Assembly: GCF_020181615.1 (NCBI RefSeq)
Contig: NZ_CP084029.1
Span: forward strand, 4,012,800 to 4,076,799
Direction of reading: 5' to 3'
Origin: [Mycobacterium] crassicus
GTDB taxonomy: Bacteria > Actinomycetota > Actinomycetes > Mycobacteriales > Mycobacteriaceae
Length of the DNA stretch: 64,000 nt
Positions 33,718-43,976 of the stretch are shown here, one piece after another. Both the position numbers and the translations under genes were made by a program. The notes under the pieces were generated by a model. The model had not been told where the DNA came from, ran no database searches, and saw only the letters and a list, made by a program, of their open reading frames with translations. Numbering within the stretch: the first letter of the stretch is position 1; each line of letters starts with the position of its first letter.

Positions 33718-35469
33718 ATGCCGAATCCCCTGCAGCTGTTCGCGTTCTGGACCCGGCGATCGACCAAGCCGCGGCCCAAGCCGATCCGGGTTCCGACGAC
33801 GGACCAGACCACCGAAGTCATCTTCTTGTTCATGCGGCGGATGCGTGCGCCGTTTATCGTCGTCATCGCCAACTTCAGCATCTGCACCACCGGTCTGATG
33901 CTGATGCCCGGCGCCGACGCGCAGGGCAACCCCTACCGGCTGACCCCCTTCGACGCCTTCTACCAGATGACGATCACCTTGACGACGGTCGGCTACAGCG
34001 AGGTCCCGCACGCCTTCAGCTATCCGCAGCGGATGTGGCTGTCGATGTCGATCTACCTGGTCGTGATCAGCTGGGCCTTCGCCATCGGTGTCTTCCTCTC
34101 GGTCCTCAACGACACCGCGTTTCAAGATGCCATCGCCGCGCAGCGGTTCCGCCGGCAGGTACGGCGGATGGTCGAACCGTTCGTCATCATCGCCGGCTAC
34201 GGCCAGGCCGGTCGGGCCGTCGGCGCCGAACTGGACGAACAAGGGCGCCGGTTCGTCGTCATCGACAAGCGGGAATCCAGGATCGCGGCGGTGGTCACCG
34301 AGCAACTCAGTTCAGATGTCCCCGCGATCGAGGGCGACTGCGCCATCCCACCCCTGCTCGGTGTGGCCGGTCTCGCCCACCGCGACTGCGAGGGCGTCCT
34401 GGCCCTGACCGACGATGACGACGCGAACCTCGCGGTGGTGATGGCGGTGGCGCTGCTGCGGCCCGAGGTGCCGGTGTTCGCCCGCTGCAGCGACCCGACG
34501 ATCCAGGCCCGCATCGAACGCTTCTCCCCGGCCGGGATCATCAACCCCGGCGACCGGTTCGGCGAGTACCTCGCCTTGTCGATCCTCCGTCCGATCAACC
34601 ACCAGCTGCTGCGCTGGCTGATGGACAACGACGAGGATCAGCTACCACCGCTGCGGCGGGGCCTGGCCGCCGGCCGCTGGGTGGTGTGCGCCGACCCCGA
34701 GTTCGGCGACGAGCTGACTCGCGATCTGATCGCCAGCGGAGTGGCCGTGGACCTCGCCGACGCAGCCGACGGTGACCTCGACATCGCCGACGCCATCGGG
34801 TTCATCGCCGGGACCGGGAACGACACCACGAATATCGCCATCGCCGAGCAGGCCCGGTTGGCCAACCCCGATGTCTACCTGGTGGTCCGTCAGCAGACGG
34901 ACACCAAGAAGGCCCTGCTCGACGCACTGCAGATCGACTCGGTGTACATCGCCACCGAACTCGTCGCCCGTGAGGTCCTGGCCCGGACCCTCACCCCGGT
35001 GTTCTGGAGCTTCGTCGAGCACACCTTCGGGCGTGATGAGGCATGGGCCACCGAGGTGCGTGACCACCTGCAGGAATGCTGCGGACGCCGCACCCCTCAG
35101 CGCGGGGTGATCACGCTGTCGCCCGAACAGACCCCGGCGATCGCCGACTGGCTGCGGCGGGGGGAAACCCTGACGCTGACCGACCTCGTCCGCCGGCCCG
35201 ACGACCGCGACGTGGCCTTGCCACTGGCTGTCCTGGTCCTGCTGCGTGACGGTGTGCCGACGTTCATGCCGGCCCCGGAGACCGCGCTGACGCTGGGCGA
35301 CCAGGTGCTGCTGGTCGGCAAGTCCGACGGGCTCTCGCAGGTGCGGGATATCTGCCACCATCCGACCACGGTGGAGTACCTGGCTACCGGCCGCGATGTT
35401 CCCTTGACCTGGGTTTGGGCCAAACTGACCGCTCGGTCCCGCCGCGCCGCCGCAGCACGGGCCAACTGA
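33718..35469 (+). CDS. Two-TM potassium channel with two RCK/TrkA domains
   Basis: A 583-residue ion-channel-type protein. Two membrane helices (about 44-63 and 108-130) flank a pore loop with the filter T90-V-G-Y-S-E95, instead of the usual TVGYGD. A cytosolic RCK domain begins with AGYGQAGRAVGAEL near residue 159 and D-K-R at the end of its second strand. A second nucleotide-binding half contains GFIAGTGNDTTN, followed by a C-terminal TrkA-C-like domain. Probably a tetrameric K+ channel gated by a nucleotide or ion. ATG 33718. Its last 86 bases overlap the convergent transporter gene. Confidence 0.85.
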   Translation: MPNPLQLFAFWTRRSTKPRPKPIRVPTTDQTTEVIFLFMRRMRAPFIVVIANFSICTTGLMLMPGADAQGNPYRLTPFDAFYQMTITLTTVGYSEVPHAFSYPQRMWLSMSIYLVVISWAFAIGVFLSVLNDTAFQDAIAAQRFRRQVRRMVEPFVIIAGYGQAGRAVGAELDEQGRRFVVIDKRESRIAAVVTEQLSSDVPAIEGDCAIPPLLGVAGLAHRDCEGVLALTDDDDANLAVVMAVALLRPEVPVFARCSDPTIQARIERFSPAGIINPGDRFGEYLALSILRPINHQLLRWLMDNDEDQLPPLRRGLAAGRWVVCADPEFGDELTRDLIASGVAVDLADAADGDLDIADAIGFIAGTGNDTTNIAIAEQARLANPDVYLVVRQQTDTKKALLDALQIDSVYIATELVAREVLARTLTPVFWSFVEHTFGRDEAWATEVRDHLQECCGRRTPQRGVITLSPEQTPAIADWLRRGETLTLTDLVRRPDDRDVALPLAVLVLLRDGVPTFMPAPETALTLGDQVLLVGKSDGLSQVRDICHHPTTVEYLATGRDVPLTWVWAKLTARSRRAAAARAN

Positions 35470-36415
35470 CGGCTCTCGCACGCAGCAGCCCGGCTACCGC
35501 CACGATCACCCAGGCCGTCAACGCATTCCAGAAGAACACCAGAGACACCGTGGTCAGGGCGGGCGTGTGCAGCTCGGTTGCCATCGCTGCGGTGGCCACC
35601 GCGTACATCCCCAACGGGAACACCAGCGCCCACCAGGCGCCGGTGAACTGCAGGACCGCCGGGCGCCGGTTGACCCGATGCAGCATGAAGTAGACCAGCG
35701 GCGGGATCCACCCGCTGGCCAACGCCCACGTCACGACCGTCACGGCGCGCACCGGCCCGGCCAGCCAATCCGCCGTCACGCCGTAGATGGAGTGACCGGC
35801 CAGGGTGGCGATCGCCAACGCCCCCATCAGGATCCAGTCATCCGGCTCGAAACCCTCACGGTCCTTACGCTCGTCGGCGGTGCGCCACAGGATGAGCCAG
35901 GTCATCACCAGGTAGACCGCCATCGCCAGCAGCCAGATCGCCAAGGCCACCACCGCCCACCCGCGATCACCGGTGTGACGGGCTACCTGCGCGACGACGA
36001 TCGCCAGGCCCGACGTGCCGACACCGGCCAACTCCCAGGAGCCGCGGGCCGCAGTGTGCAGCGAGGCCAGCCCCCGCGAAGCCATGCTGCGGCAGGTCAG
36101 GACGGTCAGCACCAGCCACGCCGACAGCGCCACCACGCCCAGGGCCCGTACCACCACGGGGTGGGCGAACAGTCGGGAATCCAGCACCGCGCATGCGGCA
36201 ACGAAGGTGAACAACCGCAGCGTGACGTCGGGGTCGCGAAGATCCCATCGACTGATCGAGCCGGCGGCGACCACCATCAGCACCGCCATCGTGGCGGTCG
36301 CGATCACGCCCAAAGCCTCAGAGAGCCAACGGTAGTGGTGATTCTGCGCGGCGATCGACAGGATTCCGGTGGCCATCACCACCGCGAAGACGTCCGGTGC
36401 CGGCCGCCGGATCAT
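35384..36415 (-). CDS. TDT-family (tellurite resistance/C4-dicarboxylate) transporter
   Basis: A 343-residue membrane protein with about ten hydrophobic helices. It starts [20 protein letters not shown], which fits the TDT family (TehA/Mae1) of anion channels and dicarboxylate transporters; other helices include [20 protein letters not shown] and [15 protein letters not shown]. The start is ATG 36415, overlapping the cyp126 stop (ATGA); a longer start at 36481 would overlap cyp126 by 70 bases. The 3' end overlaps the convergent channel gene by 86 bases. Transported ion unknown. Confidence 0.8.
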   Translation of the reverse strand: MIRRPAPDVFAVVMATGILSIAAQNHHYRWLSEALGVIATATMAVLMVVAAGSISRWDLRDPDVTLRLFTFVAACAVLDSRLFAHPVVVRALGVVALSAWLVLTVLTCRSMASRGLASLHTAARGSWELAGVGTSGLAIVVAQVARHTGDRGWAVVALAIWLLAMAVYLVMTWLILWRTADERKDREGFEPDDWILMGALAIATLAGHSIYGVTADWLAGPVRAVTVVTWALASGWIPPLVYFMLHRVNRRPAVLQFTGAWWALVFPLGMYAVATAAMATELHTPALTTVSLVFFWNALTAWVIVAVAGLLRARAVSWPVLRRRGGTERSVWPKPRSREHRGR

Positions 36416-37644
36416 GGCCCGGAACGCCCTAGTTCCACCATCATGTGCCGCATTCCGGTGTGCCGGTTGCTGCGAGTCCATTCCACCGGCGCCACCACCG
36501 CCACCTCATCGAACCGGCCGAGCAGCTCCTCATAGAGCACCCGCAATTCGAGTCTGGCCAGATGTGCACCCAGACAGAAGTGCGCACCATGTCCAAACCC
36601 GATGTGCGGATTGGGTTTCCGGGTGATGTCGAACTCGCCCGCCCGGTCGAACACGGCGTCGTCGCGGTTCGCCGAGCCCTCCCACACCAGCACCTTGTCG
36701 CCGGCCTCGATCGTCTTACCGCCCAGTACCGTCCGGCGGGTGGCGGTGCGCCGTTTCGACGGAGCCGGCGACGTCCAGCGGATGATCTCCTCGATCGCGG
36801 TCGGCAGCAGCCCGAGATCGTCACGCAGCAAACGCAATTGGTCGGGCTGCTGGGCCAGCGCCAGTATCCCCCCGGCGATGGCGTTGCGGGTGGTCTCCGC
36901 GCCGGCGCTGAACAGCAGCTGGAAGAACAGATACACCTCGAGGTCGCTGAGCGCCGGATCGGTCGAGTTGGCCACCACCGACAGCATGTCGTCGCCCGGT
37001 TCGGCGCGTTTGGCCGCGATCAACTCCTGCCCGAAGGTGTAGACCCGGTTACCGGCGTCCTCGATCGACAGCCGCGACACCACCGCAGCGCGCGAACCGC
37101 GGAAGTCGAAGCTGGGTTCGATCGCCTCGAACAGCCAGTGCCGGTCGGCCTCGGGGACCCCCAGCAGTAGGCAGATCATCTGCATCGGCAACTCGGCGGC
37201 GATGTCGACCAGGAAGTCGAAGGGCACCCCCGGCTCGATCTCGTCCAGCAGCGCCCGCGCACGGCGCCGCAGGTCTTCTTCGACACGGCGGATCATCCGC
37301 GGCGTCAGCCCGGAGCTGACCAGCCGGCGGACCTGCGTGTGCCTCGGCTCGTCCATCATGTTCAGCAGTTGACCGGCGATCGGCAGGTCCTGCAGCACCG
37401 TGCCGCCGTAGGCGCGGTCCCCGCCGGTCACCGACGAATAGGTGTCCGCGTCCCGCAGCACCTCAAGGGTCTCGGCGTGGGTGGCCACCGACCAGAAGCC
37501 TTCGCCGTCCGGGGTGTGCGCGGTCGGGTCGTGCCAGAACACCGGCGCGACCCGGCGGTGCAGCGCGAACAGCTCGTGAGGGAAGCCGTCGGCGAAGTTG
37601 TCCAGATCGGTGAAGTCGACAGCTGCCAGCCGCTGGACGTCCAT
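36412..37644 (-). CDS. cyp126: Cytochrome P450 CYP126
   Basis: A 410-residue soluble P450 very close to M. tuberculosis CYP126A1 (Rv0778), sharing [18 protein letters not shown] starts and [17 protein letters not shown]. The I-helix is [15 protein letters not shown], the ExxR is EEIIRW, and the heme-cysteine loop is [12 protein letters not shown]. It needs ferredoxin and reductase partners. The physiological substrate is not established. ATG 37644 lies 5 bases after the purB stop and the stop overlaps the TDT transporter, so it is part of the purB transcript. Confidence 0.94.
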   Translation of the reverse strand: MDVQRLAAVDFTDLDNFADGFPHELFALHRRVAPVFWHDPTAHTPDGEGFWSVATHAETLEVLRDADTYSSVTGGDRAYGGTVLQDLPIAGQLLNMMDEPRHTQVRRLVSSGLTPRMIRRVEEDLRRRARALLDEIEPGVPFDFLVDIAAELPMQMICLLLGVPEADRHWLFEAIEPSFDFRGSRAAVVSRLSIEDAGNRVYTFGQELIAAKRAEPGDDMLSVVANSTDPALSDLEVYLFFQLLFSAGAETTRNAIAGGILALAQQPDQLRLLRDDLGLLPTAIEEIIRWTSPAPSKRRTATRRTVLGGKTIEAGDKVLVWEGSANRDDAVFDRAGEFDITRKPNPHIGFGHGAHFCLGAHLARLELRVLYEELLGRFDEVAVVAPVEWTRSNRHTGMRHMMVELGRSGP

Positions 37645-37649
37645 GCGCG

Positions 37650-39068
37650 TTACAGGATCGCGCCCGGGACGTAGCCGGCCGCCGTCGGATACCGTTCCAG
37701 CAGTTCTTGCACCGCCGCAAACACCCGATCGACCTGGTCGGCGGCCGCCCCGGTGAACGCCTGCCGGTCGGCGACGGCCGCCTCCAGCGCGGCCCTGTCC
37801 AACGGCAGCCGGTCGTCGGCGGCCAGCCGGTCCAGCAGGTCGGGCTCGGCGCCGCGTTCGCGCATCGCCAGCGCGACGGCCACCGCGTGCTCCTTGATGA
37901 CCTCATGGGCGGCCTCCCGGCCCATCCCGGCACGCACGGCGGCGATCAGCACCTTGGTGGTGGCCAGGAACGGCAGGTAGCGGTCCAGCTCGCGGGTGAT
38001 CACCGCCGGGTAGGCGCCGAATTCGTCAAGCACGGTCAAAAACGTCTCGATCTGCCCGTCAACGGCGAAGAAGGCGTCCGGCAGCGCGACTCGACGCACC
38101 ACCGAGCAGAACACGTCGCCCTCGTTCCACTGCGCGCCGGCCAGTTCGGCGGCCATCGACGCGTAGCCGCGCAACACCACCTGCAGGCCGTTGACCCGCT
38201 CGCAACTGCGGGTGTTCATCTTGTGCGGCATCGCCGAAGAACCCACCTGGCCTTCGGCGAAGCCCTCGGTGACCAGTTCGTGGCCGGCCATCAGCCGGAT
38301 GGTGTGCGCCAGCGAGGACGGGCCGGCCCCGAGCTGCACCAGGGCGGAGATGACGTCGTGGTCCAGCGAGCGGGGGTAGACCTGCCCAACGCTGGTCAGC
38401 ACCGCGTCGAAGCCGAGGAAGTCCGCGACCCGGCGTTCCAGCTCGGCCAGCTTGGCGGTGTCGCCGTCGAACAGGTCGAGCATGTCCTGGGCGGTGCCCA
38501 TCGGGCCCTTGATGCCGCGCAGCGGGTAGCGCGCGATCAGCTCGCGTAACCGGGTCAGGGCGATCAGCAGTTCCTCGGCGGCGCTGGCGAACCGCTTGCC
38601 CAGGGTGGTGGCCTGGGCGGCGACGTTGTGGCTGCGCCCGGCCATCACCAGCTCGCGGTTGTCCTGGGCGCGCAGCGCCAGCCGGATCGCCACCGCAACC
38701 CCGTGGTGGTGAACCAGCTGCAGGGACTGGCGGATCTGCATCTGCTCGACGTTCTCGGTCAGATCCCGGCTGGTCATGCCCTTGTGGATGTGCTCGTGCC
38801 CGGCGAGTGCGTTGAACTCCTCGATGCGGGCCTTGACGTCGTGGCGGGTCACCCGTTCCCGGTCGGCGATTGACGCCAGGTCGACATCCTCGAGCACCCG
38901 CTCGTAGTCGGCGAGGACGTTGTCCGGCACCTGCACACCCAGTTCGGACTGGGCGCGCAGCACGGCCAGCCACAACCGGCGTTCAGCGACGATCTTGGCC
39001 CTCGGCGACCAGATGTCGGTCATCGCGGCGCTGGCATAGCGGGTGGCCAGCACATTGGGAATGCTCAC
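37650..39068 (-). CDS. purB: Adenylosuccinate lyase
   Basis: A 472-residue enzyme that splits SAICAR and adenylosuccinate, acting twice in purine synthesis. Fumarase/aspartase superfamily motifs are visible: [37 protein letters not shown] and the signature loop [10 protein letters not shown]. Very similar to Rv0777. The start is GTG 39068 with an AGGTAGG-like site upstream. The pntB stop is 21 bases before it, so it seems to be cotranscribed with the transhydrogenase genes, an arrangement I do not know from M. tuberculosis. Confidence 0.96.
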   Translation of the reverse strand: MSIPNVLATRYASAAMTDIWSPRAKIVAERRLWLAVLRAQSELGVQVPDNVLADYERVLEDVDLASIADRERVTRHDVKARIEEFNALAGHEHIHKGMTSRDLTENVEQMQIRQSLQLVHHHGVAVAIRLALRAQDNRELVMAGRSHNVAAQATTLGKRFASAAEELLIALTRLRELIARYPLRGIKGPMGTAQDMLDLFDGDTAKLAELERRVADFLGFDAVLTSVGQVYPRSLDHDVISALVQLGAGPSSLAHTIRLMAGHELVTEGFAEGQVGSSAMPHKMNTRSCERVNGLQVVLRGYASMAAELAGAQWNEGDVFCSVVRRVALPDAFFAVDGQIETFLTVLDEFGAYPAVITRELDRYLPFLATTKVLIAAVRAGMGREAAHEVIKEHAVAVALAMRERGAEPDLLDRLAADDRLPLDRAALEAAVADRQAFTGAAADQVDRVFAAVQELLERYPTAAGYVPGAIL

Positions 39069-39089
39069 GAGGACCTACCTTATCGGCAT

Positions 39090-40511
39090 CTAGAGTGCGC
39101 GCAGGATGTCCTCGACGCGGTCCTTGGCGTCGCCGAAGAGCATGGCGGAGTTCTGCCGGAAGAACAGCGGGTTCTGCACGCCGGCGTAGCCCGATGCCAT
39201 GGAACGCTTGAAGATGATGACGTTGTCGGCGTCCCACACGGTCAGCACCGGCATGCCCGCGATGGGGCTCGACGGGTCTTCGGCGGCGGCCGGGTTGACG
39301 GTGTCGTTAGCGCCGATCACCAGGACGACCGACGTGTTGTCGAAGTCCTCGTTGATCTCGTCCATCTCCAGCACGATGTCGTAGGGCACCTTGGCCTCGG
39401 CCAGCAGCACATTCATGTGCCCCGGCAGCCGGCCGGCGACCGGGTGGATGCCGAAGCGCACGTTGACGCCGCGGTCCCGCAACTTGCGGGTGAGGTCGGC
39501 GACCCCGTACTGGGCCTGGGCCACCGCCATGCCGTAGCCCGGGGTGATGATCACCGAGTCGGCACCGGTCAGCAGTTCGGCCACCCCATCAGCGGTGATC
39601 TCGCGGTGCTCGCCGTAGTCCTTGTCCTCGGCCGGGCCGGCCTCGATGCCGAAGCCGCCGGCGATCACCGAGATGAACGAGCGGTTCATCGCCTTGCACA
39701 TGATGTAGGACAGGTAGGCACCCGAGGAGCCCACCAGCGCACCGGTGATGATCAGCAGGTCGTTGGAGAGCAGGAAGCCCGAGGCCGCCGCCGCCCAGCC
39801 CGAGTAGCTGTTGAGCATCGAGACCACCACCGGCATGTCGCCGCCGCCGATCGAGGCCACCAGGTGCCAGCCCAACGCCAGCGCCAGCACGGTCACGACC
39901 ACCAGCAGCCACAGGTTGGGTTCCATGCAGAACCACACCGTCAGAGCTACGAACGCCACCAGCGCGCCGATGTTGAGGAAATTCTTGCCGGGCAGCATCA
40001 GCGGGTTGGACTTCATCCGCCCCGACAACTTGAGGTTCGCCACGATCGAGCCGGTGAAGGTGACCGCACCGATGAACACCCCGATGAACACCTCAGCCGA
40101 GTGGATGCCGAACATCCCGGTGGCCGCCAGTTCCCGGGCGGCCTCCCCGCACGGGCGGTTCTCGACGTGCAGGTAGCCGTTCCAGCCGACGAGCACAGCG
40201 GCCAGACCGACGAACGAGTGCAGCAGTGCGATCAGCTCGGGCATGCCGGTCATCTCGACGACCTTGGCCCGCCACAGGCCGACCGCCGCACCCACCACGG
40301 TGGCCCCGATCAGCAGCCCCAGGCCGATCGGCCCGATGCCGTGGTGCACGGCGAGCGTGATCGTCGCCGCCAGCGCCACGGTCATGCCGACGATGCCGAA
40401 GTTGTTGCCGGCCTTGGACGTCTCATGCTTGCTCAGCCCGGCCAGCGCCAGGATGAACAACAGGGCCGCGACGATGTATGCCGCCGACGCGGCGGTCTGC
40501 ACAGATAACAT
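39090..40511 (-). CDS. pntB: NAD(P) transhydrogenase subunit beta
   Basis: A 473-residue inner-membrane subunit of the proton-pumping transhydrogenase, which makes NADPH from NADH. The N-terminal two thirds form about nine membrane helices. The C-terminal NADP(H)-binding domain has [40 protein letters not shown] and [16 protein letters not shown] 40511 is 44 bases after the pntA stop. In M. tuberculosis the pnt genes are at Rv0155-Rv0157; here they sit next to purB. Confidence 0.96.
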   Translation of the reverse strand: MLSVQTAASAAYIVAALLFILALAGLSKHETSKAGNNFGIVGMTVALAATITLAVHHGIGPIGLGLLIGATVVGAAVGLWRAKVVEMTGMPELIALLHSFVGLAAVLVGWNGYLHVENRPCGEAARELAATGMFGIHSAEVFIGVFIGAVTFTGSIVANLKLSGRMKSNPLMLPGKNFLNIGALVAFVALTVWFCMEPNLWLLVVVTVLALALGWHLVASIGGGDMPVVVSMLNSYSGWAAAASGFLLSNDLLIITGALVGSSGAYLSYIMCKAMNRSFISVIAGGFGIEAGPAEDKDYGEHREITADGVAELLTGADSVIITPGYGMAVAQAQYGVADLTRKLRDRGVNVRFGIHPVAGRLPGHMNVLLAEAKVPYDIVLEMDEINEDFDNTSVVLVIGANDTVNPAAAEDPSSPIAGMPVLTVWDADNVIIFKRSMASGYAGVQNPLFFRQNSAMLFGDAKDRVEDILRAL

Positions 40512-40555
40512 TTGCGGGTCTACTCCAACTATTTCAGGCGTCCGGGGCGCAGGCT

Positions 40556-42082
40556 CTAGCTGCGGGAGAACATCGCCAGCATGCGGCGGGTCACCGCGAA
40601 GCCGCCGAAGATGTTGATGCTGGCCAAAAGGATCGCCGCAGCAGCCAGCGCCGTGATAGCCGGATCATCGTGGCCGATCTGCAGCAGCGCACCCACCACG
40701 ATGATTCCCGAGATCGCATTGGTCACCGACATCAGCGGTGTGTGCAGCGCGTGGTGGACGTGGCCGATCACGTAGTAGCCGATCACGATCGCCAGCGCGA
40801 ACACGGTCAGGTGCACCTGCAGGGCGGCCGGCGCCAGCGCGACCAGTGCGAACAACACCGCCGCGGCCGAGACCACCATGCCCAACCGCCGTCCGGCCGA
40901 CATCGGCGCCTTGGGCGACGCGGTGACCAGCGGGGCTGCTTCAGTGGCCTGGGCCGGGGCGGCCGAGACCTGCACCGGCGGCGGCGGCCACGTCGACGCG
41001 CCGTCGCGCACCACGGTCATGGACCGCTGCACCACGTCGTCGAAGTCCAGCACCAGCTGGCCGTCCTTGCCGGGCGTCATCAACTTCATCAGGTTCACCA
41101 GGTTGGTGCCGTACAGCTGCGAGGCCTGGGCGGCCAACCGGCCGGCCAGGTCGGTGTAGCCGACGATCGTCACCCCGTTGTCGGTGACGACAGCCTGATC
41201 CTTGACGGTGCCCTCGACGTTGCCGCCGTTGGCCGCAGCCATGTCCACGATCACACTGCCCGGCTTCATCGCCGCCACCATCTCGGCGGTGATGATGCGC
41301 GGCGCCGGCTTACCCGGGATCAACGCGGTGGTGATGATGATGTCGACTTCGGCGCACTGGTCGGCGTAGAGCTGCGCCTCCCGGGCCTTGTAGTCGTCGC
41401 TCATCTCCTTGGCGTAGCCGGTGGCCGACACCTCGGTCTCGGTGGATTCGATCGACAGGTACTCCCCGCCCAGCGAACGAACCTGATCGGCGACCTCCGG
41501 GCGCGGGTCGGTGGCTCGCACGATCGCTCCCAGGCTGCCGGCCGCACCGATCGCGGCCAGGCCGGCGACTCCGGCTCCCACCACCAGCACCTTGGCCGGC
41601 GGCACCTTGCCCGCGGCGGTCACCTGGCCGGTGAAGAACCGGCCGAAGACGTGCGCGGCCTCGACCACGGCGCGGTAACCGGCGATGTTGGCCATCGAGC
41701 TCAGCACATCCAGCGACTGCGCCCGCGAGATCCGCGGCACCGCGTCCATCGACAGCGCGGTGATGGGCCGGCGTGCCAGGTCTTCGACCAGTTCGGGCTT
41801 GAGCGCCGGCGACAGCAGGCTGATCAGTGTCGCGCCCGGTTTCAACGCGTCCAACTGCTCGGTGGCCGGAGCGTTGACCCCGAACACGATGTCGGCCGCG
41901 CGGGCATCACCGATGGTCGCGCCGGCTTCGACGAAGGCCGCGTCGGTGAAGGACGATCGGACGCCGGCGCCGGCGTCCACCACTACGTCGTAGCCAAGCT
42001 TGATCAACGCAGCGACCGTCGTCGGCGTCGCCGACACACGCGTCTCACCGGGCTGTGCCTCGGATAGGACACCGATAATCAC
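40556..42082 (-). CDS. pntA: NAD(P) transhydrogenase subunit alpha, fused form
   Basis: A 508-residue protein joining the NAD(H)-binding domain (about residues 1-370, with [19 protein letters not shown] and RSLGGEYL) to the membrane domain that follows a proline/alanine linker ([21 protein letters not shown] onward, four helices). M. tuberculosis has these as two genes, pntAa and pntAb; the fused form is like E. coli PntA. I start at GTG 42082 ([15 protein letters not shown]), preceded by GGAGA; the reading frame 25 codons longer has no family similarity. A hairpin lies about 60-90 bases upstream. Confidence 0.94.
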   Translation of the reverse strand: MIIGVLSEAQPGETRVSATPTTVAALIKLGYDVVVDAGAGVRSSFTDAAFVEAGATIGDARAADIVFGVNAPATEQLDALKPGATLISLLSPALKPELVEDLARRPITALSMDAVPRISRAQSLDVLSSMANIAGYRAVVEAAHVFGRFFTGQVTAAGKVPPAKVLVVGAGVAGLAAIGAAGSLGAIVRATDPRPEVADQVRSLGGEYLSIESTETEVSATGYAKEMSDDYKAREAQLYADQCAEVDIIITTALIPGKPAPRIITAEMVAAMKPGSVIVDMAAANGGNVEGTVKDQAVVTDNGVTIVGYTDLAGRLAAQASQLYGTNLVNLMKLMTPGKDGQLVLDFDDVVQRSMTVVRDGASTWPPPPVQVSAAPAQATEAAPLVTASPKAPMSAGRRLGMVVSAAAVLFALVALAPAALQVHLTVFALAIVIGYYVIGHVHHALHTPLMSVTNAISGIIVVGALLQIGHDDPAITALAAAAILLASINIFGGFAVTRRMLAMFSRS

Positions 42083-42144
42083 GTAGCTCTCCGCATTCGC
42101 TTCTCGTGGGCGTTTTCTTCCCCTTGTTACCGGCCAGTAGCAAA

Positions 42145-42172
42145 GCTGCAGCGACAAAGGGGTCGCAGCAGC
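42145..42172 (-). terminator. Hairpin between the TetR gene and pntA
   Basis: An 11-base stem with one mismatch (42145-42155 paired with 42162-42172) and a 6-base loop lies between the TetR stop (42189) and the pntA start. On the minus strand it is followed by TTTGCT, a short T-rich run. It could end the TetR transcript or act in the pntA leader. Visual call. Confidence 0.4.
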
Positions 42173-42188
42173 ATACCGTGGGGACTTC

Positions 42189-42806
42189 TCAGGCCGACAC
42201 CGCGCGCTGGTCCACCGGGGCCAGCATGTCGATTACGTCGATCACCGCCGTGCGGGCGGCGACCCGCGGACCCTGCCGATCGTCGACCAGGGCCGCCATC
42301 ACCGCGCCATCGACCATGCAGACCAGCGCGTATGCCATCTCGACCCGGGTGATCCGCCCCGAGCGCTCGATGGCTTCGGTGACGGCACCGGAGCGCTGGT
42401 GCAGGATGCGACGCTGGATTTCGCGCAGTTCGGGCTGCCGCGCGCAGACGATGTAGCGCTCGTATCGGGAGATCAGCTGCTCGGCGACCTGCGGGCCGTC
42501 TTCTTCGCCCACCAACAAGTCGATCAACATGTCCGCGGTCGTCTCGGCGCTGCGCCGACGCCGGGACAGCCCGGCGATACGGGCGCGCAGCTGGGCGACC
42601 TCCAGCATCCCGATGTGCTCCACCGCACTGGCGATCAGCTCGTCCAGCGACGAGAAGTAATAGGTAGTCGACGCCAGCGGCAGGCCGGCCCGCTGCGCCA
42701 CCGCGCGATGCCGCACCGCCTCGAACCCGCCCTCGCGCAACAGATCGGCGGCAGCACTGATCAGTGCGTACCGCCGGCGCTCCCCCTTGGGTGTGACTGC
42801 TGTCAT
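42189..42806 (-). CDS. TetR-family regulator (Rv0775 type)
   Basis: A 205-residue regulator with an N-terminal TetR helix-turn-helix: [17 protein letters not shown], then [21 protein letters not shown]. The C-terminal ligand domain has the [14 protein letters not shown] helix. ATG 42806. It is divergent from the exported esterase with 88 bases between starts and corresponds to Rv0775 beside Rv0774c in M. tuberculosis, so the esterase is a likely target. The long upstream frame is antisense to the esterase and is not used. Confidence 0.85.
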   Translation of the reverse strand: MTAVTPKGERRRYALISAAADLLREGGFEAVRHRAVAQRAGLPLASTTYYFSSLDELIASAVEHIGMLEVAQLRARIAGLSRRRRSAETTADMLIDLLVGEEDGPQVAEQLISRYERYIVCARQPELREIQRRILHQRSGAVTEAIERSGRITRVEMAYALVCMVDGAVMAALVDDRQGPRVAARTAVIDVIDMLAPVDQRAVSA

Positions 42807-42894
42807 CACGTCTAGAGATGCTGCCAGCACTGGTATCGCGGAGCGGGCGTTTCCGGCTTTTCCGACAAACGGCCCGGCTGGCATGATATGCGCC

Positions 42895-43710
42895 ATGCCG
42901 GAGTTGAGCCGACGGGCAGCGCTGCGCCTCGCGATGAGCGCAGCGGGGGCAGGTTTGCTGATCGGCGCTCGACCGGCATCGGCGGCCCCACCGCAGGCGG
43001 CGCCGACAATGACGACGGGGGCGTTCGATTCGGCGGCCCGCGGCGGGATGACCACCAATTGGGCGATCGCCCGGCCGCCGGGCCAGACGGGAGCGCTGCG
43101 CCCGCTGATCGCACTGCACGGCAAGGGAAGTGATGCTTCGACGGTGATGGCCGGCGGGGTGGAGCAGGGCCTGGCCCAGGCGGTTGACGCCGGGCTGCCG
43201 CCGTTCGCGGTGGTGGCCGTCGACGGCGGCGGCAGCTACTGGCACCGGCGCGCTTCCGGCGAGGACTCCGGCGCCATGGTGACCGATGAGTTGCTGCCGC
43301 TGCTGGCCGATCAGGGCCTGGACACCTCGCGGGTGGCCTTCCTCGGCTGGTCCATGGGCGGCTACGGCGCGCTGCTGCTGGGCGGTCGGCTGGGTCCGCG
43401 CCGGACGGCGGCGATCTGCGCGGTGAGCCCCGCCCTATGGCTGTCACCGGGAGCGGCGGCACCGGGGGCATTCGACGGCGCGACGGATTTCGAGGCCAAT
43501 TCGGTGTTCGGGATGCCGGCACTGGGTTCGATCCCGATTCGGGTGGACTGCGGCAACAGCGACCCGTTCTATGCGGCGACGAAGGCGTTCATCGGGCAGC
43601 TGCCCAACCCGCCGGCCGGCGGCTTCTCCCCCGGCGGGCACGACGGCGGGTACTGGAGTTCCCAGATGCCCGCCGAATTGACCTGGATCGCTCCGCTGCT
43701 GACCGCCTGA
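42895..43710 (+). CDS. Exported alpha/beta-hydrolase esterase (Rv0774c type)
   Basis: A 271-residue secreted esterase with a Tat-type signal: SRRAALRLA at residues 5-13, a hydrophobic AAGAGLLIGA stretch and cleavage after PASA. The mature part is an alpha/beta-hydrolase (esterase D/feruloyl-esterase-like) with the nucleophile in GWSMGGYG, and an acid and histidine near CGNSDPF and PGGHDGGYW. ATG 42895, with a CATGAT -10-like box ending 7 bases upstream; ATG 42883 in the same frame is possible. Homologue of Rv0774c. Probably acts on cell-envelope or host lipids. Confidence 0.85.
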   Translation: MPELSRRAALRLAMSAAGAGLLIGARPASAAPPQAAPTMTTGAFDSAARGGMTTNWAIARPPGQTGALRPLIALHGKGSDASTVMAGGVEQGLAQAVDAGLPPFAVVAVDGGGSYWHRRASGEDSGAMVTDELLPLLADQGLDTSRVAFLGWSMGGYGALLLGGRLGPRRTAAICAVSPALWLSPGAAAPGAFDGATDFEANSVFGMPALGSIPIRVDCGNSDPFYAATKAFIGQLPNPPAGGFSPGGHDGGYWSSQMPAELTWIAPLLTA

Positions 43711-43976
43711 ACACCGAACGCATCCCTATTGGGTGTTTCTCAGGAAATATCGCCAATTCAGCCTCCGGCTGTTCCATAAGCCGGTCATGACGTCCCGTAG
43801 TTCTGCCGTGTTGTCGCAAGATAACCCCGTAATTTCCAGGACTTTGGAGTAATTTCCCCGATTTACGGCGTTGCAAATATCTTGTGTGACAAAGACCACT
43901 CTGCGAAAATTTGTCAGCGTACTCATAAGTAACCCACCTGTTGCTGAGCGAGAGCCGAACAGATTGGAAGGCTCTG
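43711..43976. other. AT-rich intergenic island and likely promoter region
   Basis: This 266-base gap is visibly richer in A and T than its surroundings (runs such as GAAAAT, AAATAT, ATAAGTAA). It holds a possible plus-strand promoter, TTGTGT (43882-43887), a 17-base spacer and GAAAAT (43905-43910), about 65 bases before the first repeat-protein gene, and a possible 66-codon minus-strand frame. The last part contains CCGAACAGATTGGAAGGC (43955-43972), including the GGAAGG ribosome-binding site. The same 18 bases recur before the second gene at 45705-45722. Confidence 0.5.
43726..43926 (-). CDS. Possible 66-residue ORF in the AT-rich gap
   Basis: A minus-strand frame starting MSTLTNFRRVVFVTQ and ending in WRYFLRNTQ. 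The residue pattern looks somewhat protein-like (helical, mixed charge), but many codons end in A or T, unlike every other gene here. It is either a small gene of foreign origin, a remnant, or chance in the AT-rich promoter region. No ribosome-binding site was obvious. Confidence 0.2.
   Translation of the reverse strand: MSTLTNFRRVVFVTQDICNAVNRGNYSKVLEITGLSCDNTAELRDVMTGLWNSRRLNWRYFLRNTQ

Noticed and set aside
35470..36535. Plus-strand open frames opposite the TDT transporter and cyp126
   Set aside because: Shadow frames rich in Arg/His/Gln; the minus strand has membrane helices and a clear P450.
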